Shown in pieces: positions 17,797-27,395 of a DNA stretch of 64,000 bases. The position numbers and the translations under genes were made by a program. The notes beneath the pieces are model-generated. The model saw nothing but the letters and a program-made list of their open reading frames with translations. It had not been told where the DNA came from and did not search any database. How positions within the stretch are numbered: position 1 is the first letter of the stretch; every line of letters begins with the position of its first letter. This DNA is from Natronomonas salina (lineage in GTDB: Archaea; Halobacteriota; Halobacteria; Halobacteriales; Haloarculaceae): the NCBI RefSeq assembly GCF_013391105.1, contig NZ_CP058335.1:3100001-3164000 (forward strand), in the 5' to 3' direction.

Positions 17797-18966
17797 CTAT
17801 CCGGCCACCGCGGCCTGTTCCGGGGGGAGCGGCAGTTCCTCCGCGGACGCCGGGAGGCTGAAGTAGAACGTGGCGCCCTCGCCGGGCGTCGATTCCACCC
17901 AGATGTCGCCGCCGTGGCGCTCGACGATGCGCTCGCAGAGCGCCAGTCCGATGCCGCCGGCGCCGCGCTCGGCGGATTCGGGGGTGGTGCCGAGCCGCTC
18001 GAAGACGTTGAAGATGCGGTCGTGGTACTCGGGGTCGATGCCGATGCCGTCGTCGGCCACCGAGAACAGCCACGCCTCGCCGGTCCGCTCGGCGCCGACG
18101 TGGATCCGCGGCGGCTCGTCGCCGCTGTACTGCATGGCGTTCGACAGGAGGTTCTGGAACACCTGCGCGATCTGGTCTGGGTCGGCGACCACGGTCGGCA
18201 GCTCGCCGGTCGTGATCTCCGCGCCCGTCTCCTCGATGCGCAACTGGAGGTCGTCGAGGACCCCCTCGAATATCTCCTCGGTGTCGGTCCGCTCGAAGGA
18301 CTCCCCCTGGGTCGTCACCCGGGAGTACTCCAGGAGGCTCTCGACCATCGCCCGCATGCGGTCGGCGCCGTCGACGGCGAACTCGATGAACTCGTGGGCC
18401 TCCTCGTCCAGGTCGTCCTCGTAGCGGGTCTCGAGCAGCCGGAGGTAGCTCGAGACCATCCGCAGGGGTTCCTGGAGGTCGTGGGAGGCGGCGTACGCGA
18501 AGTGCTCGAGGCGCTCGTTGGCCGTCTGGAGCTGTTCGACGGTCTCCTCGAGTTCGCTGGCGCGCGTCTTCGCCTGCGCGCTGTGGACCCCGCCGGCGAA
18601 CCCGGCGATGCCGGCGAGCCCGGTCAGGATGAAGACGGCCGCCACGTTGCCGACGTCCTCGCCGGGCTGGAGGCTGTAGAACCCCAGCAGGCAGAGCAAC
18701 ACCCCGATGCCGCCGAGGGTCCACTTCGCGACCGTGGGGTAGAACTGCGGACGAACGTCGAACCAGGGCAGCCGGTAGCCACCGTACAGGAGGACGCACC
18801 CGGTGGCCAGAATCAGCAGGAACTCGACGAGGTCGTCGACCAGCGTGGTGTCAAGGGGAATCGGCGCCAGCAGCCAGCCTGCAGCCAGGATGAGGTAGGC
18901 CACCCCCACCGCCTCCACGATACGCCGGGCGCCGCTGGCCGAGACGAACCGGTTCCCGCGAGCCAT
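17797..18966 (-). CDS. Membrane sensor histidine kinase
   Basis: Protein of 389 residues. Four hydrophobic spans fill residues 15-125, with no PAS or HAMP domain. A short coiled coil (ASELEETVEQLQTANERLEHF) leads into a HisKA domain with the phospho-accepting His162 (AASHDLQEPLRM). The ATPase domain follows with N, G1 (DDGIGID), F (FNVFERLG) and G2 (GGIGLALC) boxes. It would autophosphorylate in response to a membrane or external signal. No response regulator is encoded nearby. The catalytic half closely resembles that of the large PAS kinase 0.8 kb away, which points to an old duplication. Transcribed divergently from the hydrolase gene. Confidence 0.92.
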   Translation of the reverse strand: MARGNRFVSASGARRIVEAVGVAYLILAAGWLLAPIPLDTTLVDDLVEFLLILATGCVLLYGGYRLPWFDVRPQFYPTVAKWTLGGIGVLLCLLGFYSLQPGEDVGNVAAVFILTGLAGIAGFAGGVHSAQAKTRASELEETVEQLQTANERLEHFAYAASHDLQEPLRMVSSYLRLLETRYEDDLDEEAHEFIEFAVDGADRMRAMVESLLEYSRVTTQGESFERTDTEEIFEGVLDDLQLRIEETGAEITTGELPTVVADPDQIAQVFQNLLSNAMQYSGDEPPRIHVGAERTGEAWLFSVADDGIGIDPEYHDRIFNVFERLGTTPESAERGAGGIGLALCERIVERHGGDIWVESTPGEGATFYFSLPASAEELPLPPEQAAVAG

Positions 18967-19095
18967 TGTTCACCCACTTGTCAAGCAGTCGTATTAAACT
19001 ACTGTTGCATGGCGCCCGATCACGGAACCCCCCGACGGCGGCGGGGCGGTACCGCCGCCTCCACGTTCAAGTCCCTCGGGAGCGAAGCCCCGGCC

Positions 19096-19689
19096 ATGAC
19101 CGACTCGGAGGAGGTCGTCGTCCCCTCGGACCGGGACGTCCGCGCGACGGTCGACGGCCCGGACGCCGACGCCTGCGTCGTCGCCTGCCCGCCGCACCCC
19201 CAGATGGGCGGCAGCCGGACCGACGCCCGGTTGCGGGCGGTCGGCGAGGCGCTGGACTGCGCCTGTCTCAGGTTCGACTATGGCGACTGGGACGGCGGCC
19301 CCGGCGAGCTCGCGGACGCCCGCGACGCCTACGCGTGGGCGCGAGAGGAGTTCGACGAGGTCGGCCTGTTCGGCTACAGCTTCGGCGGCTGCCTGGCGCT
19401 GGTCGTCGCGGCCCGCGAGTCCGCGGCCGACCGCGCCCCCTTCGCAGCCGCGGCGCTCTCCCCGGCGGACCGGATTACCGACGACATCGACGCCGTCGCG
19501 GCCGTGGGGGACATCGACTGTCCCGTCGGCGTCGTCTACGGGGAGCGCGACACGACGGTCGACGCCGAGGCCGTCGCCGAGCGGGTCCGCGAGACCGGCG
19601 GGACGGTCGAGGTCGTGAGCGCCGACCACCACTTCGTCGGACAGACCCAGAAGGTCGCCGAGAAGATCGCGGCGATGCTGTCGGTGTGA
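19096..19689 (+). CDS. Alpha/beta hydrolase family protein
   Basis: Protein of 197 residues. It shows the nucleophile elbow GYSFGG near residue 94, an acidic residue after VGVVYGERDTTVD (about 140-153) and a C-terminal His in SADHHFVGQTQ, which together form the expected Ser-Asp-His triad. Short dienelactone-hydrolase-like or KANL3/Tex30-like hydrolases have this layout. No signal peptide, so cytoplasmic. The start chosen (19096) follows a ttcaag promoter-like element by about 28 bases; an ATG at 19009 would add a basic, low-complexity leader. It lies between two histidine kinase genes. Substrate unknown. Confidence 0.85.
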   Translation: MTDSEEVVVPSDRDVRATVDGPDADACVVACPPHPQMGGSRTDARLRAVGEALDCACLRFDYGDWDGGPGELADARDAYAWAREEFDEVGLFGYSFGGCLALVVAARESAADRAPFAAAALSPADRITDDIDAVAAVGDIDCPVGVVYGERDTTVDAEAVAERVRETGGTVEVVSADHHFVGQTQKVAEKIAAMLSV

Positions 19690-19783
19690 CCGCGGAGTGA
19701 GCGTTCGAGGCGCCGACGAATCGCGGCCGCCCTAACCTGTGCACAACGCCGCCCTTAACTGTTCCAGCGTTGACCATTACGTA

Positions 19784-22423
19784 ATGACCGGTCGCGCGGA
19801 CACGAATACCGAAGAGGGGGGATTCTGGGGCGACGTCGACGCCGATACGGCGCTCCGGCGGTACGAGACGCTCCTGGAGACCGTCGGCGACGGGGTCTGC
19901 CAGCTCGACGCCGAGGGCCGCGTCGTCGCCGTCAACGACGTCGTCCTCGAGCAGACGGGCTACGACCGCGAGGCGCTGCTCGGTCGGCACGTCGAGACGC
20001 TCTACCGGGACGAGGAGCGCACAGCGGACGTTCCCCGGCGCCACCTCGAGGACGCCCTCGCGGACGGGTCCGTCGAGACCGAGGGCTGGCGCGTCAGGCG
20101 CGACGGCAGCGAGTTCCGGGCCTCGGAGACGCTCCGGGCGCTCCGGGAGGACGGCACCCACCGGGGGTACCTGCTGGTCGTCCGCGACGTGACCGCCCGC
20201 CACGAGCGCGAGGCGGGGCTCTCGACCGAGCTCGAGGCTGTCCTCGGGCGGATCTCCGACGCCTTCTACGCCGTCGACGAGGAGTTCCGGTTCACCCACG
20301 TCAACGAGCGCGCCGAGGAGCTCCTGGAGCACCACGAGGGCGAACTGCTCGGCCGGCGGCTCTGGGACGTCTTCCCCTCGGCCGCCGAGATCGACGAGGT
20401 CTGGGAGGCCTTCCACACCGCGCGGGACACCCAGGAGGCGACCAGCTACGAGCTCTACTACGACACCCTCGACTTCTGGGTGGAGGCGAACCTCTACCCC
20501 TCCGAGACGGGCATCTCCGTGTACTTCCGCGACATCACGGAGCGGAAGGAGCGCCAGCAGGCCCTCGAGGAGTCCGAGCAGCGCTACCGGACGCTCGCGG
20601 AGTACTTCCCGAACGGCCTCGTCACGCTGTTCGACCACGACCTCGTGTACTCGCTGGCCGCCGGCCAGGGGTTCGACCGGATCCCCGTCGAACCAGGGGA
20701 CCTCGAGGGTCGGCGCTTCGACGAGGTCTGGCCGGACGAGACCGCCGCGGAGCTCCGACCCGCCTTCGAGTCGGCGCTGGACGGCGAGGAGACGTCGATC
20801 GAACTGGCGTACGCCGGCCGGGAGTGGCTGTTCCACGCGGTCCCGATCACAGACGACCGCGGCGACGTCTTCGCCGGGATGACGATGGCCCAGGACGTCA
20901 CCGAGCAGAAGGAACACGAGCACTACCTCGAGGAGGCCAAGGAGCAACTGGAGGCCGCCACGGAGGCCGGCGCGGTCGGCACCTGGGAGTGGCAGGTACC
21001 CGAAGACGAGTTCGTCACCGGCCCCACCTTCGCGAGGACCTTCGGTGTCGACCCGGAGGACGCCCGCGAGGGTGTCCCCATCGAGCGGCTGCTGTCCTCG
21101 ATCCACGAGGACGACCGCGAGCGCGTCGCCGAGAAGATCGACGCCGCCGTCGAGAACTGCGCCGAGTACGAGGCCGAGTACCGCGTCCGGAACGCCAACG
21201 GCGAGCTCCGGTGGGTCGTCGCACGCGGTCACGTCGAGTGCGACGACGAGGGCGAGGCCGTCACCTTCCCCGGGGCGCTGACCGACATCACCGAGCGGAA
21301 GCGCGCCGAACTCGAACTGGAGCGGCAGCGCCGGGAGCTCGAGACCCTCTTCGACGTCCTCCCCGTCGGGGCCGTCGTCGCCGACGCCGACGGGTCGCTG
21401 CTGCGGGCGAACGACGCCGCCCGGGAGATCTGGGGCGGCGACGTCTTCGACGTCGACTCCGTCGACGAGTACGAGAAGTACACCGCGACGTGGGCCGACT
21501 CCGGCGACCCTGTCGACCCCCAGGACTGGACGATGTACCGGGTGCTCCAGGGCGAGGCGGTCGCGGAGCCGAACGTCTACGAGATCGAGGCCTTCGACGG
21601 CGAGCGGCGCATCATCATGGAACACGGGATGCCGGTCTACGACGACTACGGGAACGTGAGCCGCGCCGTCGTGACGCTCACCGACGTCACCGAACGCCGG
21701 GAGTCGAAGCGCAAACTGGAGGACACCGTCGAGAAGCTCGAGGAGTCCAACGAGCGCCTCGAGCAGTTCGCCTACGCCGCCTCCCACGACCTGCAGGAGC
21801 CGCTGCGGATGATCACGAGCTACCTCCAGCTCATCGAGCGACGGTACACCGACCAGCTGGACGAGGAAGCCGAGGAGTTCATCGACTTCGCCGTCGACGG
21901 CGCCGAGCGGATGCGCGAGATGATCGACGCGCTCCTGGAATACTCCCGCGTCGAGACCCGCGGCGACCCCTTCGAGCCCGTCGACCTAGAGACAGTGCTG
22001 GACGACGTCCTCGCGGACCTCCAGTTACAGATCCGGGAGACTGACGCCGACGTCACCTCGGAGTCCCTCCCCACCGTCCAGGGCGACGCCAGCCAGCTCC
22101 GGCAGGTCTTCCAGAACCTCCTCGACAACGGGCTCACCTACCACGGGGACGACCCGCCGTCGATCCACGTGGACGTCGACCGGCGGGACGGGGAGTGGGT
22201 GGTCTCCGTCGCCGACGAGGGCATCGGCATCGACCCAGGGGACCAGGACCGGGTGTTCACCGTCTTCGACCGGCTGCACAGCCACGAGGAGTACGAGGGG
22301 ACGGGGATCGGCCTGGCGCTCTGTGAACGCATCGTCGAGCGCCACGGCGGCGACATCTGGGTCGACTCAGAACCGGGCGAGGGCGCGACCTTCTCGTTCA
22401 CGCTGCCGGTCGCCGACGTCTGA
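19784..22423 (+). CDS. Large multi-PAS sensor histidine kinase
   Basis: Soluble protein of 879 residues from the ATG at 19784. It appears to hold five PAS-type sensor modules in series: from about residue 18 (ETVGDGVCQLDAEGRVVAVND), 140 (RISDAFYAVDEEFRFTHVN), 262 (YFPNGLVTLFDHD), 390 (GAVGTWEWQVPEDEF) and 520 (VLPVGAVVADADGSLLRAND). The joints carry PAC-like DITERK phrases. HisKA follows with His668 (AASHDLQEPLRM) and a full ATPase domain (DEGIGID, FTVFDRLH, GTGIGLALC). No membrane spans. Many PAS domains imply sensing of redox, light or small molecules inside the cell. The kinase half resembles the membrane kinase at 17797-18966. It ends without a receiver domain. Confidence 0.93.
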   Translation: MTGRADTNTEEGGFWGDVDADTALRRYETLLETVGDGVCQLDAEGRVVAVNDVVLEQTGYDREALLGRHVETLYRDEERTADVPRRHLEDALADGSVETEGWRVRRDGSEFRASETLRALREDGTHRGYLLVVRDVTARHEREAGLSTELEAVLGRISDAFYAVDEEFRFTHVNERAEELLEHHEGELLGRRLWDVFPSAAEIDEVWEAFHTARDTQEATSYELYYDTLDFWVEANLYPSETGISVYFRDITERKERQQALEESEQRYRTLAEYFPNGLVTLFDHDLVYSLAAGQGFDRIPVEPGDLEGRRFDEVWPDETAAELRPAFESALDGEETSIELAYAGREWLFHAVPITDDRGDVFAGMTMAQDVTEQKEHEHYLEEAKEQLEAATEAGAVGTWEWQVPEDEFVTGPTFARTFGVDPEDAREGVPIERLLSSIHEDDRERVAEKIDAAVENCAEYEAEYRVRNANGELRWVVARGHVECDDEGEAVTFPGALTDITERKRAELELERQRRELETLFDVLPVGAVVADADGSLLRANDAAREIWGGDVFDVDSVDEYEKYTATWADSGDPVDPQDWTMYRVLQGEAVAEPNVYEIEAFDGERRIIMEHGMPVYDDYGNVSRAVVTLTDVTERRESKRKLEDTVEKLEESNERLEQFAYAASHDLQEPLRMITSYLQLIERRYTDQLDEEAEEFIDFAVDGAERMREMIDALLEYSRVETRGDPFEPVDLETVLDDVLADLQLQIRETDADVTSESLPTVQGDASQLRQVFQNLLDNGLTYHGDDPPSIHVDVDRRDGEWVVSVADEGIGIDPGDQDRVFTVFDRLHSHEEYEGTGIGLALCERIVERHGGDIWVDSEPGEGATFSFTLPVADV

Positions 22424-22540
22424 ACACCGCTGGCGGTCCACTCTCGGGGATCGGACGACGGAGAGAACGAAGTGGATGGGGGAGACGAGCCGACGGGCTA
22501 TCGGGCCCGGTCACGAACGGTCGGTCGACGAGCCCTGTGC

Positions 22541-22657
22541 TCAGCCCGAGTAGTCGTCGTCCGGCACCAGGTCGTCGGTCGTCCGGGCGTGCGCCGGCTT
22601 CTCGAGGTACTCTCGGATCTGTGCTTCGTCCTCGTCGGTGAGTCCGACCGCATCCAT
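22541..22657 (-). CDS. Putative small acidic protein
   Basis: Reading of 38 residues from ATG, acidic and hydrophilic (MDAVGLTDEDEAQIREYLEK, later TTDDLVPDDDYSG). Codon use is like that of neighbouring genes, and a TATA-like aatatatta lies about 45 bases upstream on the minus strand, so a short leader would be needed. It fills what would otherwise be a 470-base gap; apart from it and promoters nothing else is seen there. The pattern is typical of tiny haloarchaeal proteins with a single predicted helix. No family recognised; it could be chance. Confidence 0.5.
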   Translation of the reverse strand: MDAVGLTDEDEAQIREYLEKPAHARTTDDLVPDDDYSG

Positions 22658-22864
22658 AGTCAAGTATATCATGTCAACCAGAGGTAATCACGCGTTCGCC
22701 TAATATATTCAAAACGTGTGTGGCCGGGTGGCACGAGCCGGAGTGCGGAGACGCCGGGAACGCCATCCGACGCCCGAGAAGTCCCTTCACTACTTCCCTG
22801 ATTGGCCCCGGTGACTGTGGCTGGTCTCCCCGGAATCCGCCCGCGCAGGGAGGTGGGTCGAAAC

Positions 22865-22872
22865 CGTTTTGT
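22865..22872 (+). promoter_or_regulatory. TATA-like box for pyrG
   Basis: cgttttgt preceded by the purine-rich gaaac (a BRE-like element) is centred about 26 bases before the pyrG ATG, the standard distance for a leaderless archaeal transcript. Confidence 0.65.
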
Positions 22873-22894
22873 CTGACGCTCGCGCACCGTCGGT

Positions 22895-24541
22895 ATGCCG
22901 ACGGAGCTCACTGACTACGACCCCACACTGGGGAACAAATTCATCTTCGTCACCGGCGGCGTGATGTCTGGACTAGGGAAGGGCATCACCGCCGCGAGCA
23001 CCGGGCGCCTGCTCGCCAACGCCGGGTTCGACGTGACGGCGGTCAAGATCGACCCGTACCTCAACGTCGACGCCGGGACGATGAACCCCTACCAGCACGG
23101 GGAGGTCTACGTCCTGAAGGACGGCGGCGAGGTCGACCTGGACCTGGGGAACTACGAGCGGTTCCTCGACGTCGACATGACGTTCGACCACAACGTCACG
23201 ACGGGGAAGACCTACCGCCACGTCATCGAGAAGGAGCGGGCCGGCGACTACCTGGGCAAGACCGTCCAGATCATCCCGCACGTCACCGACGACATCAAGC
23301 GGCGCATCCGCGAGGCCGCCGAGGGCCACGACGTCTGCATCATCGAGGTCGGCGGCACGGTCGGCGACATCGAGGGGATGCCGTACCTCGAGGCGCTCCG
23401 GCAGTTCGCCCACGAGGAAGAGGACGGCGACATCCTCTTCACCCACGTCACGCTCGTCCCCTACTCGAAGAACGGCGAACAGAAGACGAAGCCAACCCAG
23501 CACTCCGTCAAGGAGCTCCGTTCGATCGGCCTCCAGCCCGACGTCCTCGTCGGCCGCTGTGAGGACAAGCTCGACCCGGAGACCAAGGAGAAGATCGCGC
23601 TGTTCTGCGACGTCCCGACGGAGGCCGTCTTCTCGAACCCCGACGTCGAGGACATCTACCACGTCCCGCTGATGGTCGAGGAGGAGGGCCTCGACGAGTA
23701 CGTCATGCAGGAACTCGGCCTCCAGGAGCGGGCCATCCCGGCGGCCGACCGGGCCAACGAGTGGCGCGAGATCGTCACCCAGGAGGCGACCGACGAGGTC
23801 GACGTCGCCCTCGTCGGCAAGTACGGGCTAGAGGACGCCTACATGTCCATCCACGAGTCGCTGAAGCACGCCGGCTTCGAGACCAACACCGAGGTCAACG
23901 TGCTGTGGGTCGACGCCGACGAGATGGACGCCGCCCACGCCGAACGGATGGAGCGGGCCGACGGCATCATCGTCCCCGGCGGCTTCGGCGCCCGCGGCAC
24001 CCAGGGGAAGATCGACGCCGTCCAGTACGCCCGCGAGAACGACGTCCCGTTCCTCGGGCTCTGTCTCGGCTTCCAGATGGCCGTCGTCGAGTTCGCCCGC
24101 AACGTCTGCGGCTTCGAGGGCGCCCACTCCGCCGAGATGGAGGCGGACACCCCGCACCCGGTCATCGACATCCTGCCCGAGCAGTACGAGGTCGAGGACA
24201 TGGGCGGGACGATGCGGCTCGGCGCCCACGAGACCGACATCGAACCCGGGACGCTCGCCCACGAGGTCTACGGCGACGACTCCTGCACCGAGCGGCACCG
24301 CCACCGCTACGAGGTCAACCCCGAGTACATCGACGACCTCGAGTCCGCGGGCCTGAAGTTCTCCGGCCGCGCCGGCAACCGCATGGAGATACTGGAGTTA
24401 CCGGACCACCCGTACTTCTTCGGGACGCAGTTCCACCCCGAGTTCCGCTCCCGGCCGGGGCGCGCGTCGCCGCCGTTCGTCGAGCTGATCGAGACCATCC
24501 TCGAGTCGACCGGCGAGGATCCCGAGGAGGTGGCCGCCTGA
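22895..24541 (+). CDS. pyrG: CTP synthase
   Basis: Protein of 548 residues, the usual length. The N-terminal synthetase domain carries [21 protein letters not shown] and the conserved [17 protein letters not shown]. The C-terminal glutamine amidotransferase domain carries the nucleophile in GLCLGFQM (Cys near residue 390) and the His-Glu pair in FGTQFHPEF. It aminates UTP to CTP using glutamine and ATP. Its TGA stop overlaps the ATG of the GMP synthase subunit by one base, so two glutamine-dependent or amidation steps of nucleotide synthesis are co-expressed. No intein or insertion is seen. Confidence 0.97.
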   Translation: MPTELTDYDPTLGNKFIFVTGGVMSGLGKGITAASTGRLLANAGFDVTAVKIDPYLNVDAGTMNPYQHGEVYVLKDGGEVDLDLGNYERFLDVDMTFDHNVTTGKTYRHVIEKERAGDYLGKTVQIIPHVTDDIKRRIREAAEGHDVCIIEVGGTVGDIEGMPYLEALRQFAHEEEDGDILFTHVTLVPYSKNGEQKTKPTQHSVKELRSIGLQPDVLVGRCEDKLDPETKEKIALFCDVPTEAVFSNPDVEDIYHVPLMVEEEGLDEYVMQELGLQERAIPAADRANEWREIVTQEATDEVDVALVGKYGLEDAYMSIHESLKHAGFETNTEVNVLWVDADEMDAAHAERMERADGIIVPGGFGARGTQGKIDAVQYARENDVPFLGLCLGFQMAVVEFARNVCGFEGAHSAEMEADTPHPVIDILPEQYEVEDMGGTMRLGAHETDIEPGTLAHEVYGDDSCTERHRHRYEVNPEYIDDLESAGLKFSGRAGNRMEILELPDHPYFFGTQFHPEFRSRPGRASPPFVELIETILESTGEDPEEVAA

Positions 24542-25458
24542 TGGTCGACGCCGAGGCGTTCATCGACGAGAAGATCGACGAGATCGGCGAGGCGATCGGC
24601 GACGCCAACGCCGTCATCGCGCTGTCGGGCGGCGTCGACTCCTCGACGGCCGCCGCCCTGGCCTACGAGGCGGTCGGCGACCAGCTGACGCCCGTCTACG
24701 TCGACACCGGCCTGATGCGGAAGGGCGAGACCGACGGGGTACGGGAGACGTTCGACTACATGGAGAGCCTCCGCATCGTCGACGCACGCGACCGGTTCCT
24801 CGAGGCGTTAGCCGGCGTCACGGACCCCGAGGAGAAGCGCCACGCCATCGGCGAGCAGTTCATCCGGGAGTTCGAGACCGTCGCCCGCGAGGTCGACGCC
24901 GACTACCTCGTCCAGGGGACCATCTACCCGGACCGCATCGAGTCCGAGGGGACGATCAAGTCCCACCACAACGTCGGCGGGCTGCCGGAGGTCGTCGACT
25001 TCGACGGCATCGTCGAGCCGATGCGGGACCTCTACAAGGACGAGGTCCGCGAGGTCGCCCGCGCGCTGGACCTCGAGGAGGTCGTCTCCGAGCGGATGCC
25101 GTTCCCCGGCCCGGGGCTGGCCATCCGCGTCCTCGGCGAGGTGACCGAGGAGAAGCTCCACGTCGCTCGCGAGGCCAACCACGTCGTCGAGGAGGAACTC
25201 GAGGAGTACGAGCCCTGGCAGGCCCTGGCCGCGGTGCTGGGGAAGGCCACCGGCGTGAAGGGCGACAACCGCGTCCACGGCTACGTGGTCTCGGTCCGGT
25301 CGGTGGAGTCCCGCGACGGGATGACCGCCCGCGCCCAGGAACTCGACTGGGACACCCTCCAGCGGATCCAGTCGCGCATCACGGGCTCCCTGGAGAACGT
25401 CTCGCGCGTCGTCTACGACGTGACACACAAACCGCCGGCGACCATCGAGTATGAGTGA
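24541..25458 (+). CDS. guaAB: GMP synthase, ATP-pyrophosphatase subunit B
   Basis: Protein of 305 residues. The PP-loop [12 protein letters not shown] (from about residue 29) activates XMP with ATP. The C-terminal dimerisation domain has the conserved RFPGPGLA-like [13 protein letters not shown] and ends [11 protein letters not shown], the standard GMP synthase terminus that binds XMP. The glutaminase subunit is a separate protein in archaea and is not next to it here. The start ATG overlaps the pyrG stop. The 3' end overlaps the next small gene by 8 bases, forming a three-gene unit. Confidence 0.95.
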   Translation: MVDAEAFIDEKIDEIGEAIGDANAVIALSGGVDSSTAAALAYEAVGDQLTPVYVDTGLMRKGETDGVRETFDYMESLRIVDARDRFLEALAGVTDPEEKRHAIGEQFIREFETVAREVDADYLVQGTIYPDRIESEGTIKSHHNVGGLPEVVDFDGIVEPMRDLYKDEVREVARALDLEEVVSERMPFPGPGLAIRVLGEVTEEKLHVAREANHVVEEELEEYEPWQALAAVLGKATGVKGDNRVHGYVVSVRSVESRDGMTARAQELDWDTLQRIQSRITGSLENVSRVVYDVTHKPPATIEYE

Positions 25459-25771
25459 GGTCGTCGTCGCGGGGGCGGACCCCGACGGGCTGGGCGACGC
25501 CCTCGAAGCGGGCGGCGCCGAGGTCGCCCGCGCCGAGGGGACGGCCAACCGGCCGGCCCTCGAGGAGGCGGGCATCGTCGACGCGGACGTCCTCGTCCTC
25601 ACGGACGCGGGGCTCGCCACGTCGGTCACCATCGCGAAGGACCTCAACCCCGACCTCCGGGTCGTCATCTACACCCGCGACTCCGTCCCGGAGTTCGTGA
25701 AGGGACAGGCCGGCCACATCCTCGACCCGGAGCTCCTGTCGGTCGAGGCGGTCGCCGAGGAACTGGTCTGA
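25451..25771 (+). CDS. Small TrkA-N/receiver-like protein downstream of GMP synthase
   Basis: Protein of 106 residues. It opens [22 protein letters not shown], a Rossmann-like first strand and loop, and continues with [33 protein letters not shown], which resembles TrkA-N/RCK fragments. The glycine loop is degenerate, so nucleotide binding is uncertain. It overlaps the GMP synthase gene by 8 bases and is therefore co-translated with it. It may be a regulatory partner of purine synthesis; this is inference only. The length fits a single domain with no membrane segment. Confidence 0.85.
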   Translation: MSEVVVAGADPDGLGDALEAGGAEVARAEGTANRPALEEAGIVDADVLVLTDAGLATSVTIAKDLNPDLRVVIYTRDSVPEFVKGQAGHILDPELLSVEAVAEELV

Positions 25772-25861
25772 TCGGCTGTTACCACTTTCTGTTGTCTCTT
25801 AAACGACCCATCAGTACCGGAGGTACATTCAAGTGAACTATCTGTGTGTTTGCCACCGTTG

Positions 25862-26851
25862 ATGGAGACCAACCGACGGCAGTTTATCGTCGCCAGTAGC
25901 GTCGCAATCGCCGGCACCGGAGCGCTCTCCGGAGTCGGCGGCGCAGACACCTCGGACGCCCCCACGCCCGAGGACACGTCGCAGCACGAGTACCCGACGA
26001 TGGGCGAGAACTCGGATGCGCCCGTCGCGACAGTGTACGGCAGCTTCGACTGCCCGTACACCTCCGACATGGTGGACAGCTCCTTCGACGAGATCGTCTC
26101 GGAGTTCGTCGACACCGGCCGACTGCAGTTGACCTTCAGCCCCCTGGAGTACGACGAGAACGGCAACCCGTACATCAGCCAGGACGGCGTCATGGGCGGG
26201 CAGGCCGCCTGCGGCGTCTGGGAGGAGGACCCCGAGAGCGTCTGGGACTTCTTCGCCGAAATCTGGAGCCGCCAGCCCGGGGACCTGAGCCGGGACGAAC
26301 TCGAGGAGATCATGAACTCGGCTGGCGTCGACAACGCCGGGTACATCGCCGACAACCTCGAGAACTGGGACCCCGACCTCGAAGAGGCCGCCGACGAGGC
26401 CTGGTCGCAGGGCGTCGAGTTCACGCCCACCATCGAGCTGAAGGGCGACCTCGGCAACCGCGAGGACGTCGTCGAGTGGATCGAGGCGCGCCTCGACGAC
26501 GACGGCGGCCAGCAGACCGAGGACAGCGAGGAGAGCCCGTCCGAGGACACCCAGGAGACCGAGCAGGAATCCGACGCGGACTCCACCGACGGATCGGAGC
26601 AGACGGAGACCAGCACGGAGCAGGACGACACCGAGGAGACCGAGGACGGCGGACAGTCCACCTCCGGCGACTCCGGCACCGACGACACCGAATCCGGATC
26701 CGACGGCGGTAGCTCAGATACCGACGACAGCCAGTCCGACGACTCCGGCGGCAGCAACCAGTGCGGTTCGAGCAGTTCGGACGGCGGCGACGCGCAGGCG
26801 TCCCAGTCGTTCGTGTTCCCGCAGGCCTCAGGGAGCCGGCGGACCCTCTGA
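25862..26851 (+). CDS. Tat-exported DsbA/thioredoxin-fold protein with long acidic tail
   Basis: Protein of 329 residues. A Tat signal (NRRQFIVASSVAIAGTGAL) is followed by a thioredoxin-like DsbA-type domain (about residues 50-210): VATVYGSFDCPYTSDMVDS marks the active-site region, and EFTPTIELKGDL holds the cis-proline. The active site reads C-P-Y-T, so the second cysteine of the usual CxxC is absent. The last 110 residues are a Ser/Thr/Asp/Glu-rich, low-complexity tail with a late NQCGSSSS. The start at 25862 is preferred because it puts the Arg pair close to the N-terminus. It probably works outside the membrane as a thiol protein. Confidence 0.85.
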   Translation: METNRRQFIVASSVAIAGTGALSGVGGADTSDAPTPEDTSQHEYPTMGENSDAPVATVYGSFDCPYTSDMVDSSFDEIVSEFVDTGRLQLTFSPLEYDENGNPYISQDGVMGGQAACGVWEEDPESVWDFFAEIWSRQPGDLSRDELEEIMNSAGVDNAGYIADNLENWDPDLEEAADEAWSQGVEFTPTIELKGDLGNREDVVEWIEARLDDDGGQQTEDSEESPSEDTQETEQESDADSTDGSEQTETSTEQDDTEETEDGGQSTSGDSGTDDTESGSDGGSSDTDDSQSDDSGGSNQCGSSSSDGGDAQASQSFVFPQASGSRRTL

Positions 26852-26964
26852 CGGTCGGCGCCACCGCTCCCGACCCGGAGACCGCTTCGGAACGTTCCAC
26901 TTCTTCCCCCCTTCTGCGGCCCGCGAGAGCCGTCGGCGATCGCTCGACGGCCGGGCGCTGGCGG

Positions 26965-27306
26965 TTACCGGAGCCGGGACTTCCAGTCGACGTCGGTCGT
27001 CGACGCCGGAACCCCCTCCCGCTGGATCTGCTCCATCATCTCCTTGGCCTGTTCGATGGCGCTGGCGCGGTCGGAGATACCGACGTTGACCGCGTCGGCG
27101 TCGGCGAGGTTCTCCCGGCTCCCCTCGCCGACCTCGACCTGCCAGTTCGACGAGTCGCCGGGGGCGTCGGGACGGACGAACACGGAGACGTCGCCGGACT
27201 CGTGCTCGAAGACGGCCGGCTGCTTGGCCTGCCGGACGTCAGGTCGGTCGGAGTCGTAGTCTGCCTCGGTCCAGCCACTCGGCGTCGAGATGCGCTCGTC
27301 CGTCAT
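26965..27306 (-). CDS. Small acidic hypothetical protein
   Basis: Protein of 113 residues, hydrophilic, without signal or membrane segments. Visible phrases include STPSGWTEADYDSDRPDVRQAK, VFEHESGDVSVFVRPD and SAIEQAKEMMEQIQREG. The alternation of strands and a C-terminal helix suggests a compact alpha/beta fold. The ATG is the first after a promoter-like region and codon use is typical. Similar small proteins are common in haloarchaea, but I cannot name a function. It converges on the DsbA-like gene and is upstream of the metallo-beta-lactamase fold gene on the same strand. Confidence 0.8.
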   Translation of the reverse strand: MTDERISTPSGWTEADYDSDRPDVRQAKQPAVFEHESGDVSVFVRPDAPGDSSNWQVEVGEGSRENLADADAVNVGISDRASAIEQAKEMMEQIQREGVPASTTDVDWKSRLR

Positions 27307-27395
27307 GCCTCGATGTTGGCCCCGAAGGGACAAAAACCTGTGTCGGGACGGGTTCACAGGGCCGGACGGAGCGGGGGAACCGCCGGACGGAGTCC

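Noticed and set aside
19739-19783. GTG start of the PAS kinase at 19739
   Set aside because: An ATG at 19784 lies at the beginning of the acidic linker before the first PAS domain, and the 15 extra residues look like promoter sequence.
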